Assembly (NCBI GenBank): GCA_039707655.1
Contig: CM077667.1
Location: forward strand, 543,038,222-543,102,221
Direction of reading: 5' to 3'
From: Elymus sibiricus
Lineage: Eukaryota; Streptophyta; Magnoliopsida; Poales; Poaceae
Length of the DNA: 64,000 nucleotides
Part shown: positions 33,031 through 42,458 of the stretch, piece after piece
How positions within the stretch are numbered: position 1 is the first letter of the stretch
Layout of the letters: the number at the start of each line of letters is the position of its first letter
Notes under the pieces: model-generated
The model's database searches: none
What the model saw: the letters and a program-made list of their open reading frames with translations, nothing else
Told to the model about the DNA's origin: nothing
Made by a program: the position numbers and the translations under genes

Positions 33031-33906
33031 TTGGGAGGTTTTAATGGTCAGTCCTTGTCGATACGGAACTCCGAGTGCTCCTCACACATAGAGATCGAAA
33101 AGTCCTTGTTCAAATTTTGTGATGCAGCAAGAATGGAATATGAGACGAGAAAGCATAGATAGCTAGAGAGGGGTCATAGGAATTCTTGTCCATCCAATTG
33201 GCAAAAGAAAATCAAAGCCCAAATAGCAACAATTGGATGTCCTCGAATGGATAATGAAATGCAGACCAACATGCTCACACAATAAGATGTCAAATGAAAT
33301 CATGGCAAGCATGCACAAACATACTAGCATCTATTAAGCGTTTTGGCGATGACGGATTCATCTATATATGAGTATATTGACTTAGGAGCCAAGTACGAAT
33401 ACTTGATCATAGGTCATACTCATCGTTTAAGGACAAGTGGGGTTACCACTTTTACATAAAGCATTTAATGTTGTCACATGCTATGAGATGCTTTGACTCA
33501 AGTCTTAGAGTAAAGCTCCCCCTTGATGTGACATCCCCCGTTGAGAGGGATAAACTAACCTTGGGTTTTGTCGATGAAGACTTCATGCAGGTGAAGTAGT
33601 GATGAATGCTCAAAGTTGATGAAGATCACTATGAGTTGGGAGCATCCTTGTTGTTTCTTACTCTTCTCACCTACATGGGTTGGTCCCAACACACAAGAGA
33701 CAAATACAAGGATATCTATGGACATGGAGTGCAAAGCATACATGATGATGTCCATGGATTTGTTGATTTCCTTGTCCCTTGCTTACCTTTGAGGGAATGT
33801 GTGACTCCTTGAACAATTGCATGATGTTGACGTTGATTGCAACTAGTTCTTGCCAATAATTAATGTGAGTGAATTTCATCGCAGGAGTCACCCCTGAAGA
33901 ACTTCT
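33031..33906. other. Non-coding interior of element B
   Basis: Lies between the gag-type ORF and the second ORF on the minus strand. Only short frames; no pol motif. Confidence 0.5.
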
Positions 33907-34214
33907 CTAGTTCTTCTTCTTGGGGACCCACATCAAGTTGATGGGGATCCTTGGTGTTGAAGTGGCACTTGTAGAAGTTGAGATTGAAGTAGCCTTGGGA
34001 ACCCACTTCACCAAAGCTTGGTATTCATCTTCATATGAGTCAATCTCCTCTTGAAGCTTGTCTTTGCCCTTGAGCTTGTGGTCTTGTGGTGGAAGGTCAT
34101 CTTGAGCTTTCGTTCCCTTGGGAAGAGTATGTTCATACTTCTCCCTTTGGGGAACAAACTTGGGCTTGGGGTATTGACCTTCTTCCCATTCAACTCCATT
34201 TACGTCGAAGTAGC
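33907..34214 (-). pseudogene. C-terminal part of the gag-type ORF of element B
   Basis: Continues the reading interrupted at 44638: YFDVNGVEWEEGQYPKPKFV, then KLQEEIDSYEDEYQALVKWV and a Thr/Ser-rich end to MWVPKKKN and a stop at 33907. The first codons after the GTAGC duplication join in frame with the segment on the other side of the Gypsy insert. No known domain. Confidence 0.6.
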
Positions 34215-34682
34215 TGTCGGTGTCAAACCCGGCGAATCTCGGGTAGGTGGTCCCTAGCTGTGAGACTAGAATCGAGGGTAACAGGAGACGAAGGGGACAG
34301 TGTTTTACCCAGGTTCGGGCCCTCCTATGGAGGTAATACCCTACGTCCTGCTTGATTATATAGATGGTATAAGGGTTACAGAGTTGATCTACCACGAGAT
34401 CGTATGACTAAAACCCTAGATGAGTTCTGTTGCCCTACAACCTAAAACCCTTCGGCTTATATAGACGCCGAGGGTACCTAGGATTTACACATAGTCGGTT
34501 GCACATCAAAGGGAAAAAACATATCTACTGACGACATCTTGAAGGACACGCCATGGCTCCTTGAAACTTCCGCCTTGGCGACAGGGCCCTTGATCACCCA
34601 ATGCTCATCCAGCGGCCCACATAGTCCGGCCCATGAGAAATAGGTCGGCTATCCGAGGACCCCTCAAACCAGGACTCCCTCA
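34215..34682 (-). repeat. 3' LTR of the Gypsy element (468 bp)
   Basis: In element sense starts TGAGGGAGTCCTGG and ends CACCGACA. Includes a GGCTTATATAGACGCCGAGG stretch shared by both LTRs, which contains a TATA-like TATATAG. Confidence 0.9.
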
Positions 34683-34695
34683 GTAGCCCCCGGAC
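34683..34695 (-). promoter_or_regulatory. Polypurine tract of the Gypsy element
   Basis: The minus strand reads CCGGGGGCTAC immediately before the TGAGGG tip of the 3' LTR. Confidence 0.7.
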
Positions 34696-35016
34696 TAGCC
34701 TTCAACGCCGAGGTATATCCGGATAATCTTGTACACCGAAGGCTTCGTCTTGCGAGGCGAGTCCCTCCATCCCTTCTTGTTCGGCAACCATCCTGTCATC
34801 GGCAAAATCCCAAACGTCACGGGATTGCAGGGTCCATTGTAATAACGTTTCACGAACCTCGCGCGTCGTGGGGAGAAGAGCGGTTCAGTAGCTTTTTACA
34901 AAACTACCCCTCCTACCAAAGAGGCACCACCCATTTAAACAAACTGAATCGTGGTCCAAGCCATATCTTCTTCTTCCCCATCGAAAAAAACATCCGGCGA
35001 AAGGTCTCCACCAAAA

Positions 35017-37830
35017 ATGGCGAGCGCCCCTAGTTCCTCCTCGCATCCTTACGGATCCCGTCCCGGGGACTGACTAGCTGCTCCGTGTCCCTCCTTCGAC
35101 TACGGGACCTCGAGACCCAGGGGTACCTTCCTTCCTCGGATCTGGTAGCTGTCCGTGCCGGTCTGACTTCATTCAACGGCGAGGCCCTCGCAGAGAACTT
35201 CCCCAATCCTAAAAAGGGGGAGCGTATATGTCTCGTGCCCTTTCTCCTGCGGGGTCTCGGGTTACTGGTGTTTTACAGAATCCAGCTCCACCACCTCAAC
35301 CCAGGGTCTATTCTGCACATCTCGGGCTTCGTCGCCCTTTGCGAGATGTTCCTGGGCTGCGAGGCACACTTCGAATTGTGGAGGAAGTACTTCTGCCTCG
35401 TTCCTCGCACTCGAGACAAGACAATTTTCGAGGTTGGGGGAGCCGAGGTATGCCGCATAGCGGGGACAGGATATCCCGTGGGGACGCCGAAGGAGTCCGA
35501 AGTATGGACTTTGGAATGATTTTATATCGACGACGTTCCTCTCTTCGATCTAGCTCGAAGAGTCCTGCCCGAATACCCCGACGCCCCTTTGAAGAAAAGG
35601 TACAACTGGCGCCCGAAGAGCCTGTCCCAAGAGGACAGCGTTGAGGTGCAGCACTTAGCAGCCCACGTGAGGGTACTAGCCCATCATAAGCTGACCATGA
35701 TAGACGTCATGGCCGCCACCATCACCCGGTGCGTCCAGCCTCTTCAACAGAGGATGCTCCCCTTGTGGTGTTACAACGGGACAAGCGACACTACTCGCTC
35801 CTGAAGACTGGGCCCTACCAATCAAATAGCATTAGCCGCCGCACTTGCCGACCTATACAAAGGGGAGCAAGAAGATTTTCTTCGGCGGTCGACGAAGGAG
35901 GGATACTCAAGCCACAATCCCATTGAATGGGTAAGCCTTTCCACCCTGTGACCACAGTTTGGTTTCTCAATTTGTCCCTTTTTTTTTACCGAAGCCTTCA
36001 ACTTTATGTGAACAGGAATGGAGGAGCTTTATCGAGACAGTTAACTGTCCGGCCCCTCAGCCCGAGGACTATTCCCGTGATGATGATCCGGGCTTCCACG
36101 AGGACCCGGATCTATCGGTCGAGCTCGAAGACGGGGTTTTCTACCAGGAGGGCCTTGACGGCTCCAAGGTGGCTATCATAGCCGATTACCCTGGATCCTT
36201 CCCTTCCCATGCGACAAGCAAGAAGAAGAAAAACTCGTCCCGCAAAAGGCAAGTATCCTCCACTGACCCAAATGCGCCGGCCTCTACTCCCAAGCGTCGT
36301 AGATCCACGCGACATACATCGGAAGCGGCGGCAGTGCCTGGGTCGGAAAACAATAGGGCTCCAACAAATGAGCCGGTCGCGGGGGCGAGCCCGCCTACGA
36401 GTTCATCCCAAAGGTATTTCGCTCGACCGTTTGATTTAGTATTATGATTGATAAAGCCTTACGAGAGACCTCTTTGTCAAAATATTCAGGCAAAGAGTTC
36501 GGCCGTCCCCCGCCGAGGATGTTGCCATGACTTCTGGCGGTGCTCAAGATTCCAGGCCTTCCGCTCATGCTAACCCTGCTACGGGGGTTCCCACCGTCGA
36601 TCCACCCCAGCCGATTCTGGTGACGCCAGATCCGTTACCAAATCCGAGGTTGGGAGCGCTATGCATCATCGGCGGCGGCGAGAAGCCTTGCATCATCCGG
36701 CCTTTTCCGAACAAGAGTTCGGTGCTTTGCGTACGGAGGACGCGCACCTCGGAGCCGCCCGAGCTGGGTTCGGGGAAGCCATAAAATTGATATCGTCCAG
36801 CCTGCAGGTGAGTAGTCGGTTATTTAAAGTACGAACACTCGTGTAAACCCAGTAGCCCCAGAGCCTTAAATTGGTCGGCACGACCGAATTATGGATCCCT
36901 GTATTTTATACTGCTAATGCAGGCCTCTAAGCAACAGAACGAGCAACTGGCCAAGGAACTGGAAGCCAACCGAACACAGGTCGAATCTGTAAAGGCCGAA
37001 TTGGACCAAGTGAAGAGCTTTACTCGGGAGGAACATGGTGAGTATATCTGTTCTGCTGATCTTAGTATATTCCCATGCTTACGCGAGGGTACTATGTAGC
37101 AGCTGAATCAATAGGGCAATTACAAAGAGATTTGGATATAGCGCGAGAATCTCAGCGATATGTCGAGTCCTAGCAGGAGGCTGGCTGTCGTGTTTTGCAA
37201 CGACACCTTGAAGAGAAGAACCACCTGAAGGAGGAGAACAAACAGCAGGCCGAAGAAATTGAGAGCTTAAAGACTCAATTGGCCCAGGCCCAAGGAGAGA
37301 ACCAGAAATAATAGAGGGGCATGTTTGGTACATGTGATTCTAACATCAGAAGGTATTTTTTATGAATGAAGCATAATACGCATGCCGTGACTCATGTACA
37401 GGTCTCCTGACTAGGCGGCCCGAAGAAGAGATCGGATCCTACCAGGGAAGCCTTTTAAAAGAGCTGTCCGCCCTTCATGAGCGGGCTCGGAAGGCCATGA
37501 AGAGCATGGTGAAAGCACTGTGGCCCGCCGAGCAGCCTCTGGAGGGGATGACCGAACTAATCGATCGCTTTGGGGGAGCCCGAAGTAGGTTCGAGCTGTG
37601 GAAGACATCGGCTTGTCGAGAGGGAGCACGAGAGGCGTGGGCGATGATCAAGACCCGCTATACCGGACTTAACCCCGAGCGTATGGCTCAGGTTGGGCCA
37701 GTAGGGTCAGATGGATAAGAAGTGCCGCTCCACCTGATATACGATCAGGGGATGCCTGCCGCCCGTCTCTCACAAGAAGATTGCTCCCTGGACACCATAA
37801 TCGACAATCTCGATCAACAGCCAGATGTAT
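35017..37830 (+). pseudogene. Antisense multi-exon ORF of the Tat-like element (gypsy-type transposon protein)
   Basis: Runs opposite to gag-pol, between integrase and the 3' LTR. From an ATG at 35017 (MASAPSSSSHPYGSRPGD, then a frame break) it reads LRDLETQGYLPSSDLVAVRA, ILHISGFVALCEMFLGCEAH, FELWRKYFCLVPRTRD, a TGA, FYIDDVPLFD and DLYKGEQEDFLRRS, to a GTAAGC donor at about 35930. Later exons follow acceptors at about 36016, 36490 and 36923: a Lys/Arg-rich linker (KKKKNSSRKRQ), a helical segment (QLAKELEANRTQVESVKAEL), then HLEEKNHLKEENKQQAEEIE and ELSALHERARKAMKSMVKAL up to about 37830. This is the 'putative gypsy type transposon' protein that I know from grass elements; its role is unknown. 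Several nonsense codons and frameshifts are present. Confidence 0.7.
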
Positions 37831-38704
37831 GATTATATGTAACTATGTACTAATAATCGAGGAATTGCTCCGTATGTGTTGTAAACTTTGTCTTAACCAG
37901 CCATCGGCTTCGGCCTCCCGCGCTAATAGCTTGGGAGTGTTCCTTAGAAATTATCTCCCTAGGGGAGTGAATTATGTTCAGGGAACCAGGCAATCCGGCC
38001 ATGTGGTGCGAACAGACAGAAAGCACACAGGGAGATATGTTATATTACTGCTTAGCGTAAGAAACATCTTCCGAAGAAAATAGTACCTCTATCGATATCT
38101 TTCTTCAGGTTGCTACGTAAATCGTAGGTAGAAGGCCGTATACTGTTAGTATGCGGCTAAGGGCTATTGTAAGAGAAGAAGCCCGAGTAATGGTCATAAC
38201 GACCATAGTGATATAAGTTGATTCCATCGTAGGCGATCAATTGTCTGCAGAAGATAGCTAGCTTTTGGCTTCACCTGTCTGAGGTACGTATCCGGATAAC
38301 CCGGTCATAACAATCGCAGAGGTGCTCCCTTTACCCTCTAGCCGAACAATCAGGAACGTAGAGGGTAACCACAGGAGCGAGGCAACCCAGCTTGGCAAAG
38401 TCTTAGTTCGAATTGATGCATATGATGGCTTAAAAATGACAAGGGAAACAAGCACACACAATAGATGTGAATAAGTGCTTATAATATAAACACATTGGCT
38501 TCGGAAAAGTAGCCCCCAGGTACTGTGTTCGGATTTAACACCTAAGGGTGTGGGCCGAAAATCTTTAGTACAAGATCGGTTGAGCCGAACATAGAGTTGG
38601 GAAGAAAAAGGAATTCAAAACCTACCAAAAATCAAGGTGGGAGGGAGAAGAAATAACAAAGAAAAGAAAGAAAAGAGAAGGGTAAAGAGTATGACGACAC
38701 CGGT
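37831..38704. other. Non-coding stretch between antisense ORF and integrase
   Basis: No frame with a motif. Probably carries the convergent 3' ends of the sense and antisense transcripts of the Gypsy element. Confidence 0.4.
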
Positions 38705-39955
38705 CTAGCCGTAGAAGCGCCGGAGACGAGCTGCGTTCCATGGGTTTGGTTCAAGGCGGTTGTCCGGCGGGTTCCGAAGATGGTAAGCCCCTCCTGTGAG
38801 TACTTCGTCTATGATGAAGGGGCCTTCCCATTTGGGCTTGAGTTTATGCTTCTGCTTCTCCGGGAGCCGTAGGAAGAGTTCGCCCACGTTGTATGATTGT
38901 GCCCTGACCTCCCTGCTCTGGTAACGCCGGGCCTGTTGTTGATAAAAGGTAGAACGGGCCCGAGCTATGTCGTGCTCCTCCTCCAAGGCGTCCAAGTCAT
39001 CTTGCCGATCTAACTCGGCCTCCTTTTCTTCGTACATGCGCACCCTTGGTGCGTCGTGAATAATATCACAAGGAAGGACCGCTTCTGCCCCATAGACCAT
39101 AAAAAACGGTGTGTATCCCGTTGATCTATTCGGGGTGGTGCGCAGGCCCCATAGAACGGAGTCGAGCTCCTCAACCCAATGACAGTCGGACTCTTGAAGA
39201 GACCGGACCAAACGTGGCTTAATGCCGCTCATAATGAGGCCGTTTGCTCGTTCCACTTGTCCATTAGTCTGCGGGTGATAAACCGATGCGTAATCGAGCT
39301 TGATGCCCATCTTTGCGCACCAGTCTTTGACCTCTTGGGCCGTGAAATTGGATCCGTTGTCAGTTATTATACTGTGTGGAACACCGTAACGGTGTACCAC
39401 GCCGGATATAAAGTCAATTACTGGTCCGGACTTGGCTGATTTGACAGGTTTTGCCTCTATCCATTTGGTGAACTTGTCCACCATGACCAGTAAGTATTTA
39501 TTATTCTTGGTCCCCCCTTTAAGTGGTCCGATCATATCCAGCCCCCAGACCGCGAAGGGCCAGGTGATCGGAATAGTCCGAAGAGATGTTGGGGGCATGT
39601 GACTATGATTTGCAAAAAGTTGACACCCCACGCAATATTTAACAAGTGACTGGGCGTCCGCCCGACCTGTGGGCCAGAAAAACCCAGCCCGGAAGGCCTT
39701 GCTTACTAAGGCTCTTGCTGCGGCGTGATGACCGCCCATCCCTGTGTGGACTTCGGCTAAGAGCTGCCGCCCTTCTTCCTCAGATATGCACCGCTGTAGT
39801 ATTCCGGTGATGCTCTTCTTGTATAACTCACCTTTGTGTACCTTGTAGGCTTTGGAGCGCCGAACTATGCGCCGCGCCTCCGTCTGATCTTCGGGGAGTT
39901 CTTTGCCAGGGAGGTAGGAGAGGAAGGGCTCGGTCCATGGAGCGATTACTGCCAT
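38705..39955 (-). CDS. Integrase of the Gypsy element
   Basis: 416 open codons. The N-terminal part holds the zinc-binding HHCC region (HTGMGGHHAAARALVSKAF ... CVGCQLFAN). The catalytic core keeps all three acidic residues: Asp in WGLDMIGPL, Asp in IITDNGSNF, Glu in NGQVERANG. C-terminal features include TPFFMVYGAEAVLP and the KLKPKWEGPF(I) end typical of Gypsy integrases. It would insert the element's cDNA into the host genome as part of the pol polyprotein. It is one frame off from the RNase H ORF upstream, so a frameshift near 40000 breaks pol. The start given is the first Met in frame; the true product begins further upstream. Confidence 0.9.
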   Translation of the reverse strand: MAVIAPWTEPFLSYLPGKELPEDQTEARRIVRRSKAYKVHKGELYKKSITGILQRCISEEEGRQLLAEVHTGMGGHHAAARALVSKAFRAGFFWPTGRADAQSLVKYCVGCQLFANHSHMPPTSLRTIPITWPFAVWGLDMIGPLKGGTKNNKYLLVMVDKFTKWIEAKPVKSAKSGPVIDFISGVVHRYGVPHSIITDNGSNFTAQEVKDWCAKMGIKLDYASVYHPQTNGQVERANGLIMSGIKPRLVRSLQESDCHWVEELDSVLWGLRTTPNRSTGYTPFFMVYGAEAVLPCDIIHDAPRVRMYEEKEAELDRQDDLDALEEEHDIARARSTFYQQQARRYQSREVRAQSYNVGELFLRLPEKQKHKLKPKWEGPFIIDEVLTGGAYHLRNPPDNRLEPNPWNAARLRRFYG

Positions 39956-40049
39956 GACCTCGTGAGCCGAGGGCGTTCGTCCATTACGGAGCCGCCGATG
40001 ATTTGATCGTCTGGTTCGTTTACATTGGGAACAACCTCGTCCGCACTGG

Positions 40050-40571
40050 TTAGATCGGTGCCCTTTTGATCGTCCTGCGAAACCACGGATGGCTTATATA
40101 GCGACGTGGTGGGACAGGGTCGCGTTTGGCTTCCATGCGAGCCAGTATGTCGGCAGCTTGGTTGTCGTCTCTAGCGACGTGGTGAAATTCCAGCCCCTCG
40201 AACCGTGCGGATATCTTGAGGACAGCGTTTCTGTATGCCGCCATCTTTGGATTCTTCGCATCGAACTCGTCGTTGATTTGAGAGATGGCCAGGTTGGAGT
40301 CTCCCCGTACCTCCAGCCGCTGTATGCCCATTGAGGCTGCCATCCGAAGACCGTGCAAGAGGGCTTCGTATTCGGCTGCATTGTTGGAGTTGACATACAT
40401 GATCTGCAACACGTATCGAACGTTGTTGCCTGTGGGGGATGTGAGAACAACTCCAGCCCCCAGTCCGGCCAAAGTTTTGGATCCATCGAAGTACATCGTC
40501 CAATGGGAGTATGTACTATATTCCATGGGGAGCTCGGCTTCGGTCCATTCGGCGAGGAAATCTGCCAACAC
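40050..40571 (-). CDS. RNase H of the Gypsy element (archaeal-type)
   Basis: 173 open codons continuing the RT frame after a single TGA near 40590. Motifs in order: WTMYFDGSKTLAGLGAGVVL (first Asp), NNAAEYEALLHGLRMA (Glu), LEVRGDSNLAISQI (Asp), HVARDDNQAADILARM (last Asp). The DGS...AEYEAL...RGDS...N..AD pattern is the archaeal-type RNase H characteristic of the Tat lineage, an extra domain beside the Gypsy one. It removes RNA from the RNA:DNA hybrid. All catalytic residues are present, but the frame is broken on both sides. Confidence 0.85.
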   Translation of the reverse strand: MLADFLAEWTEAELPMEYSTYSHWTMYFDGSKTLAGLGAGVVLTSPTGNNVRYVLQIMYVNSNNAAEYEALLHGLRMAASMGIQRLEVRGDSNLAISQINDEFDAKNPKMAAYRNAVLKISARFEGLEFHHVARDDNQAADILARMEAKRDPVPPRRYISHPWFRRTIKRAPI

Positions 40572-40589
40572 CTGAGATTTAATAGCTCG

Positions 40590-42362
40590 TCATGGTTTGT
40601 AGGTAATTTCAAAAGGAAGGAGCTCAATGGCCCATTTGGCTATGCGGCCGGTGGCGTGCCTGTTATTGATTATATCGTTCAGGGGTACTTCGGATGCCAC
40701 CGTGACCGAACACTCTTGGAAGTAGTGTCTTAGTTTCCGTGATGCCATAAATACTGTATAGGCTATCTTCTGGTAGTGCGGGTATCTGGACTTGCATTGC
40801 GTTAGTACTTCTGACACGTAATAGACCGGCTTCTGTATCTGGAATTTGTGCCCCTCCTCCTCTCGTTCGACGACGAGCACCGCGCAAACGACTTGGTTGG
40901 TGGCCGATATGTATAATAACATGGGCTCACCCGCGCCTGGTGCTATGAGTAAGGGATTGCCTGCCAGGAGTGTCTTGATTTCTTCTAGCGCAGCCTTTGC
41001 TTCATCGGTCCATTCGAAATTCTTGGTCCGTTTCAGCAATTTATAGAGCGGTAAAGCCTTTTCACCGAGGCGGGAGATAAAGCGACTTAATGCCGCCACG
41101 CAACCCGCCAACCTTTGGACATGATTTAACTCTATGGGAATTGCAAGTTCTGATAAGGCACGGATCTTGGTCGGATTCGCTTCTATTCCTCTATGGGAAA
41201 CGATGAATCCGAGCAGTTTACCAGCGGGAACTCCGAATACACACTTCTCCGGATTGAGTCGTATATCGTATTCGCGTAGGCTGGCAAAGGTTTGCCTTAC
41301 ATCGTCGATCAAATAGATGACGTCTTTGGTTTTAATGACCACATCGTCAACGTATGCCTCGACTGTTTTGCCAACCTGTTTTTCGAGACAGGTCTGGATC
41401 ATGCGCTGGTATGTAGCCCCAGCGTTCTTTAGCCCGAAAGGCATTGTGGTGAAGCAGAATGGCCCGTATGGGGTGATGAAAGCAGTTGTAGCTTGGTCAG
41501 ATTCCTTCATTTTGATCTGATGGTATCCGGAGTAAGCGTCGAGGAAACACAGTGAATCGTGTCCGGCTGTGGCGTCGATGATCTGGTCTGTCCTTGGTTG
41601 GGGGAAAGGGTCCTTGGGGCAGGCCTTGTTAAGGTCTTTGAAGTCGACGCACAGCCACCAGGATTTGTCTTTCTTTGGTACCATCACCAGATTTGCCAAC
41701 CATTCGGGATGCTTAATGTCCCGAATGAATCCGGCCTCTAGCAGTTTGGCTAATTCTTCACCCATAGCTTGTCGTTTGGGCTCGGAAAAGCGGCGCAGAG
41801 TCTGCTTGACGGGCTTAATGCCTTCGATGATATTCAGACTGTGTTCTGCCAACCGCCGCGGGATTCCGGGCATATCAGAAGGGTGCCAGGCGAAGATGTC
41901 CCAGTTTTCTCGTAAGAATGCTCGCAGCGCTTCATCCACTACGGGATCGAGCTGAGCTCCGATGGACGCTGTCTGGTTGCGGTCCGTCGGGTGCACCTGA
42001 AATTTAACGATTTCCTTTGCCCGTTTAAAGGACGTGGGTTTGGGCCTCTTGCTAAGGATCACATCGTCCTTGTATACTTTTGATCGAAGTGCGGTCAGCT
42101 CTTCTGCAACAAAGGTTTTAGCTAGAGCCTCGAGGGCAAGCGCTGCTGTTTTGTTTTCGGCCCGAAGGGCTATATTCGGATCACTGGAGGTTGTGATCAC
42201 CCCGTTTGGTCCTGGCATCTTAAGTTTCATGTACCCGTAATGTGGTATAGCCTGGAATTTTGTGAAGGCATCACGTCCCAACAGGGCGTGGTAGCCGCTG
42301 GGGAAGGGCACGATATGGAAGAGGAGTTCTTCGGATCGGTAGTTTTTGGGCGTGCCGAACAC
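40590..42362 (-). CDS. Reverse transcriptase and connection/RNase H region of the Gypsy element
   Basis: 590 open codons, in frame with gag-protease upstream but separated from it by a TAG. Recognisable in order: GYHALLGRDAF (protease C-terminal side), WDIFAWHPSDMPGI, LLEAGFIRDIKHPEWLANLV, CVDFKDLNKACPKDPFP, DAYSGYHQIKM, TTMPFGLKNAGATYQRM, EAYVDDVVIKTK (YVDD active site) and LNPEKCVFGVPAGKLLGFIV, followed by a Gypsy-type RNase H-like region (PVYYVSEVLTQCKSRYPHYQ). All catalytic Asp residues are kept. Ends at TGA (40590) in the middle of pol. Confidence 0.9.
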   Translation of the reverse strand: MFGTPKNYRSEELLFHIVPFPSGYHALLGRDAFTKFQAIPHYGYMKLKMPGPNGVITTSSDPNIALRAENKTAALALEALAKTFVAEELTALRSKVYKDDVILSKRPKPTSFKRAKEIVKFQVHPTDRNQTASIGAQLDPVVDEALRAFLRENWDIFAWHPSDMPGIPRRLAEHSLNIIEGIKPVKQTLRRFSEPKRQAMGEELAKLLEAGFIRDIKHPEWLANLVMVPKKDKSWWLCVDFKDLNKACPKDPFPQPRTDQIIDATAGHDSLCFLDAYSGYHQIKMKESDQATTAFITPYGPFCFTTMPFGLKNAGATYQRMIQTCLEKQVGKTVEAYVDDVVIKTKDVIYLIDDVRQTFASLREYDIRLNPEKCVFGVPAGKLLGFIVSHRGIEANPTKIRALSELAIPIELNHVQRLAGCVAALSRFISRLGEKALPLYKLLKRTKNFEWTDEAKAALEEIKTLLAGNPLLIAPGAGEPMLLYISATNQVVCAVLVVEREEEGHKFQIQKPVYYVSEVLTQCKSRYPHYQKIAYTVFMASRKLRHYFQECSVTVASEVPLNDIINNRHATGRIAKWAIELLPFEITYKP

Positions 42363-42458
42363 TACGTCCAGGACGATACGTCCTGAACAGCGCGCCTCTT
42401 TCCCCGGGATGATTCCCCGGAAAGTTGTGTTGCTATGCTCGATGCGAGATCGGTCAAA

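Noticed and set aside
34215..34395. Extension of the 33907-34395 frame into the LTR
   Set aside because: The reading beyond 34214 belongs to the Gypsy LTR and not to the element B protein.
39179..39439. Plus-strand frame of 86 codons within the integrase
   Set aside because: Lies fully opposite to the well-supported integrase; no motif.
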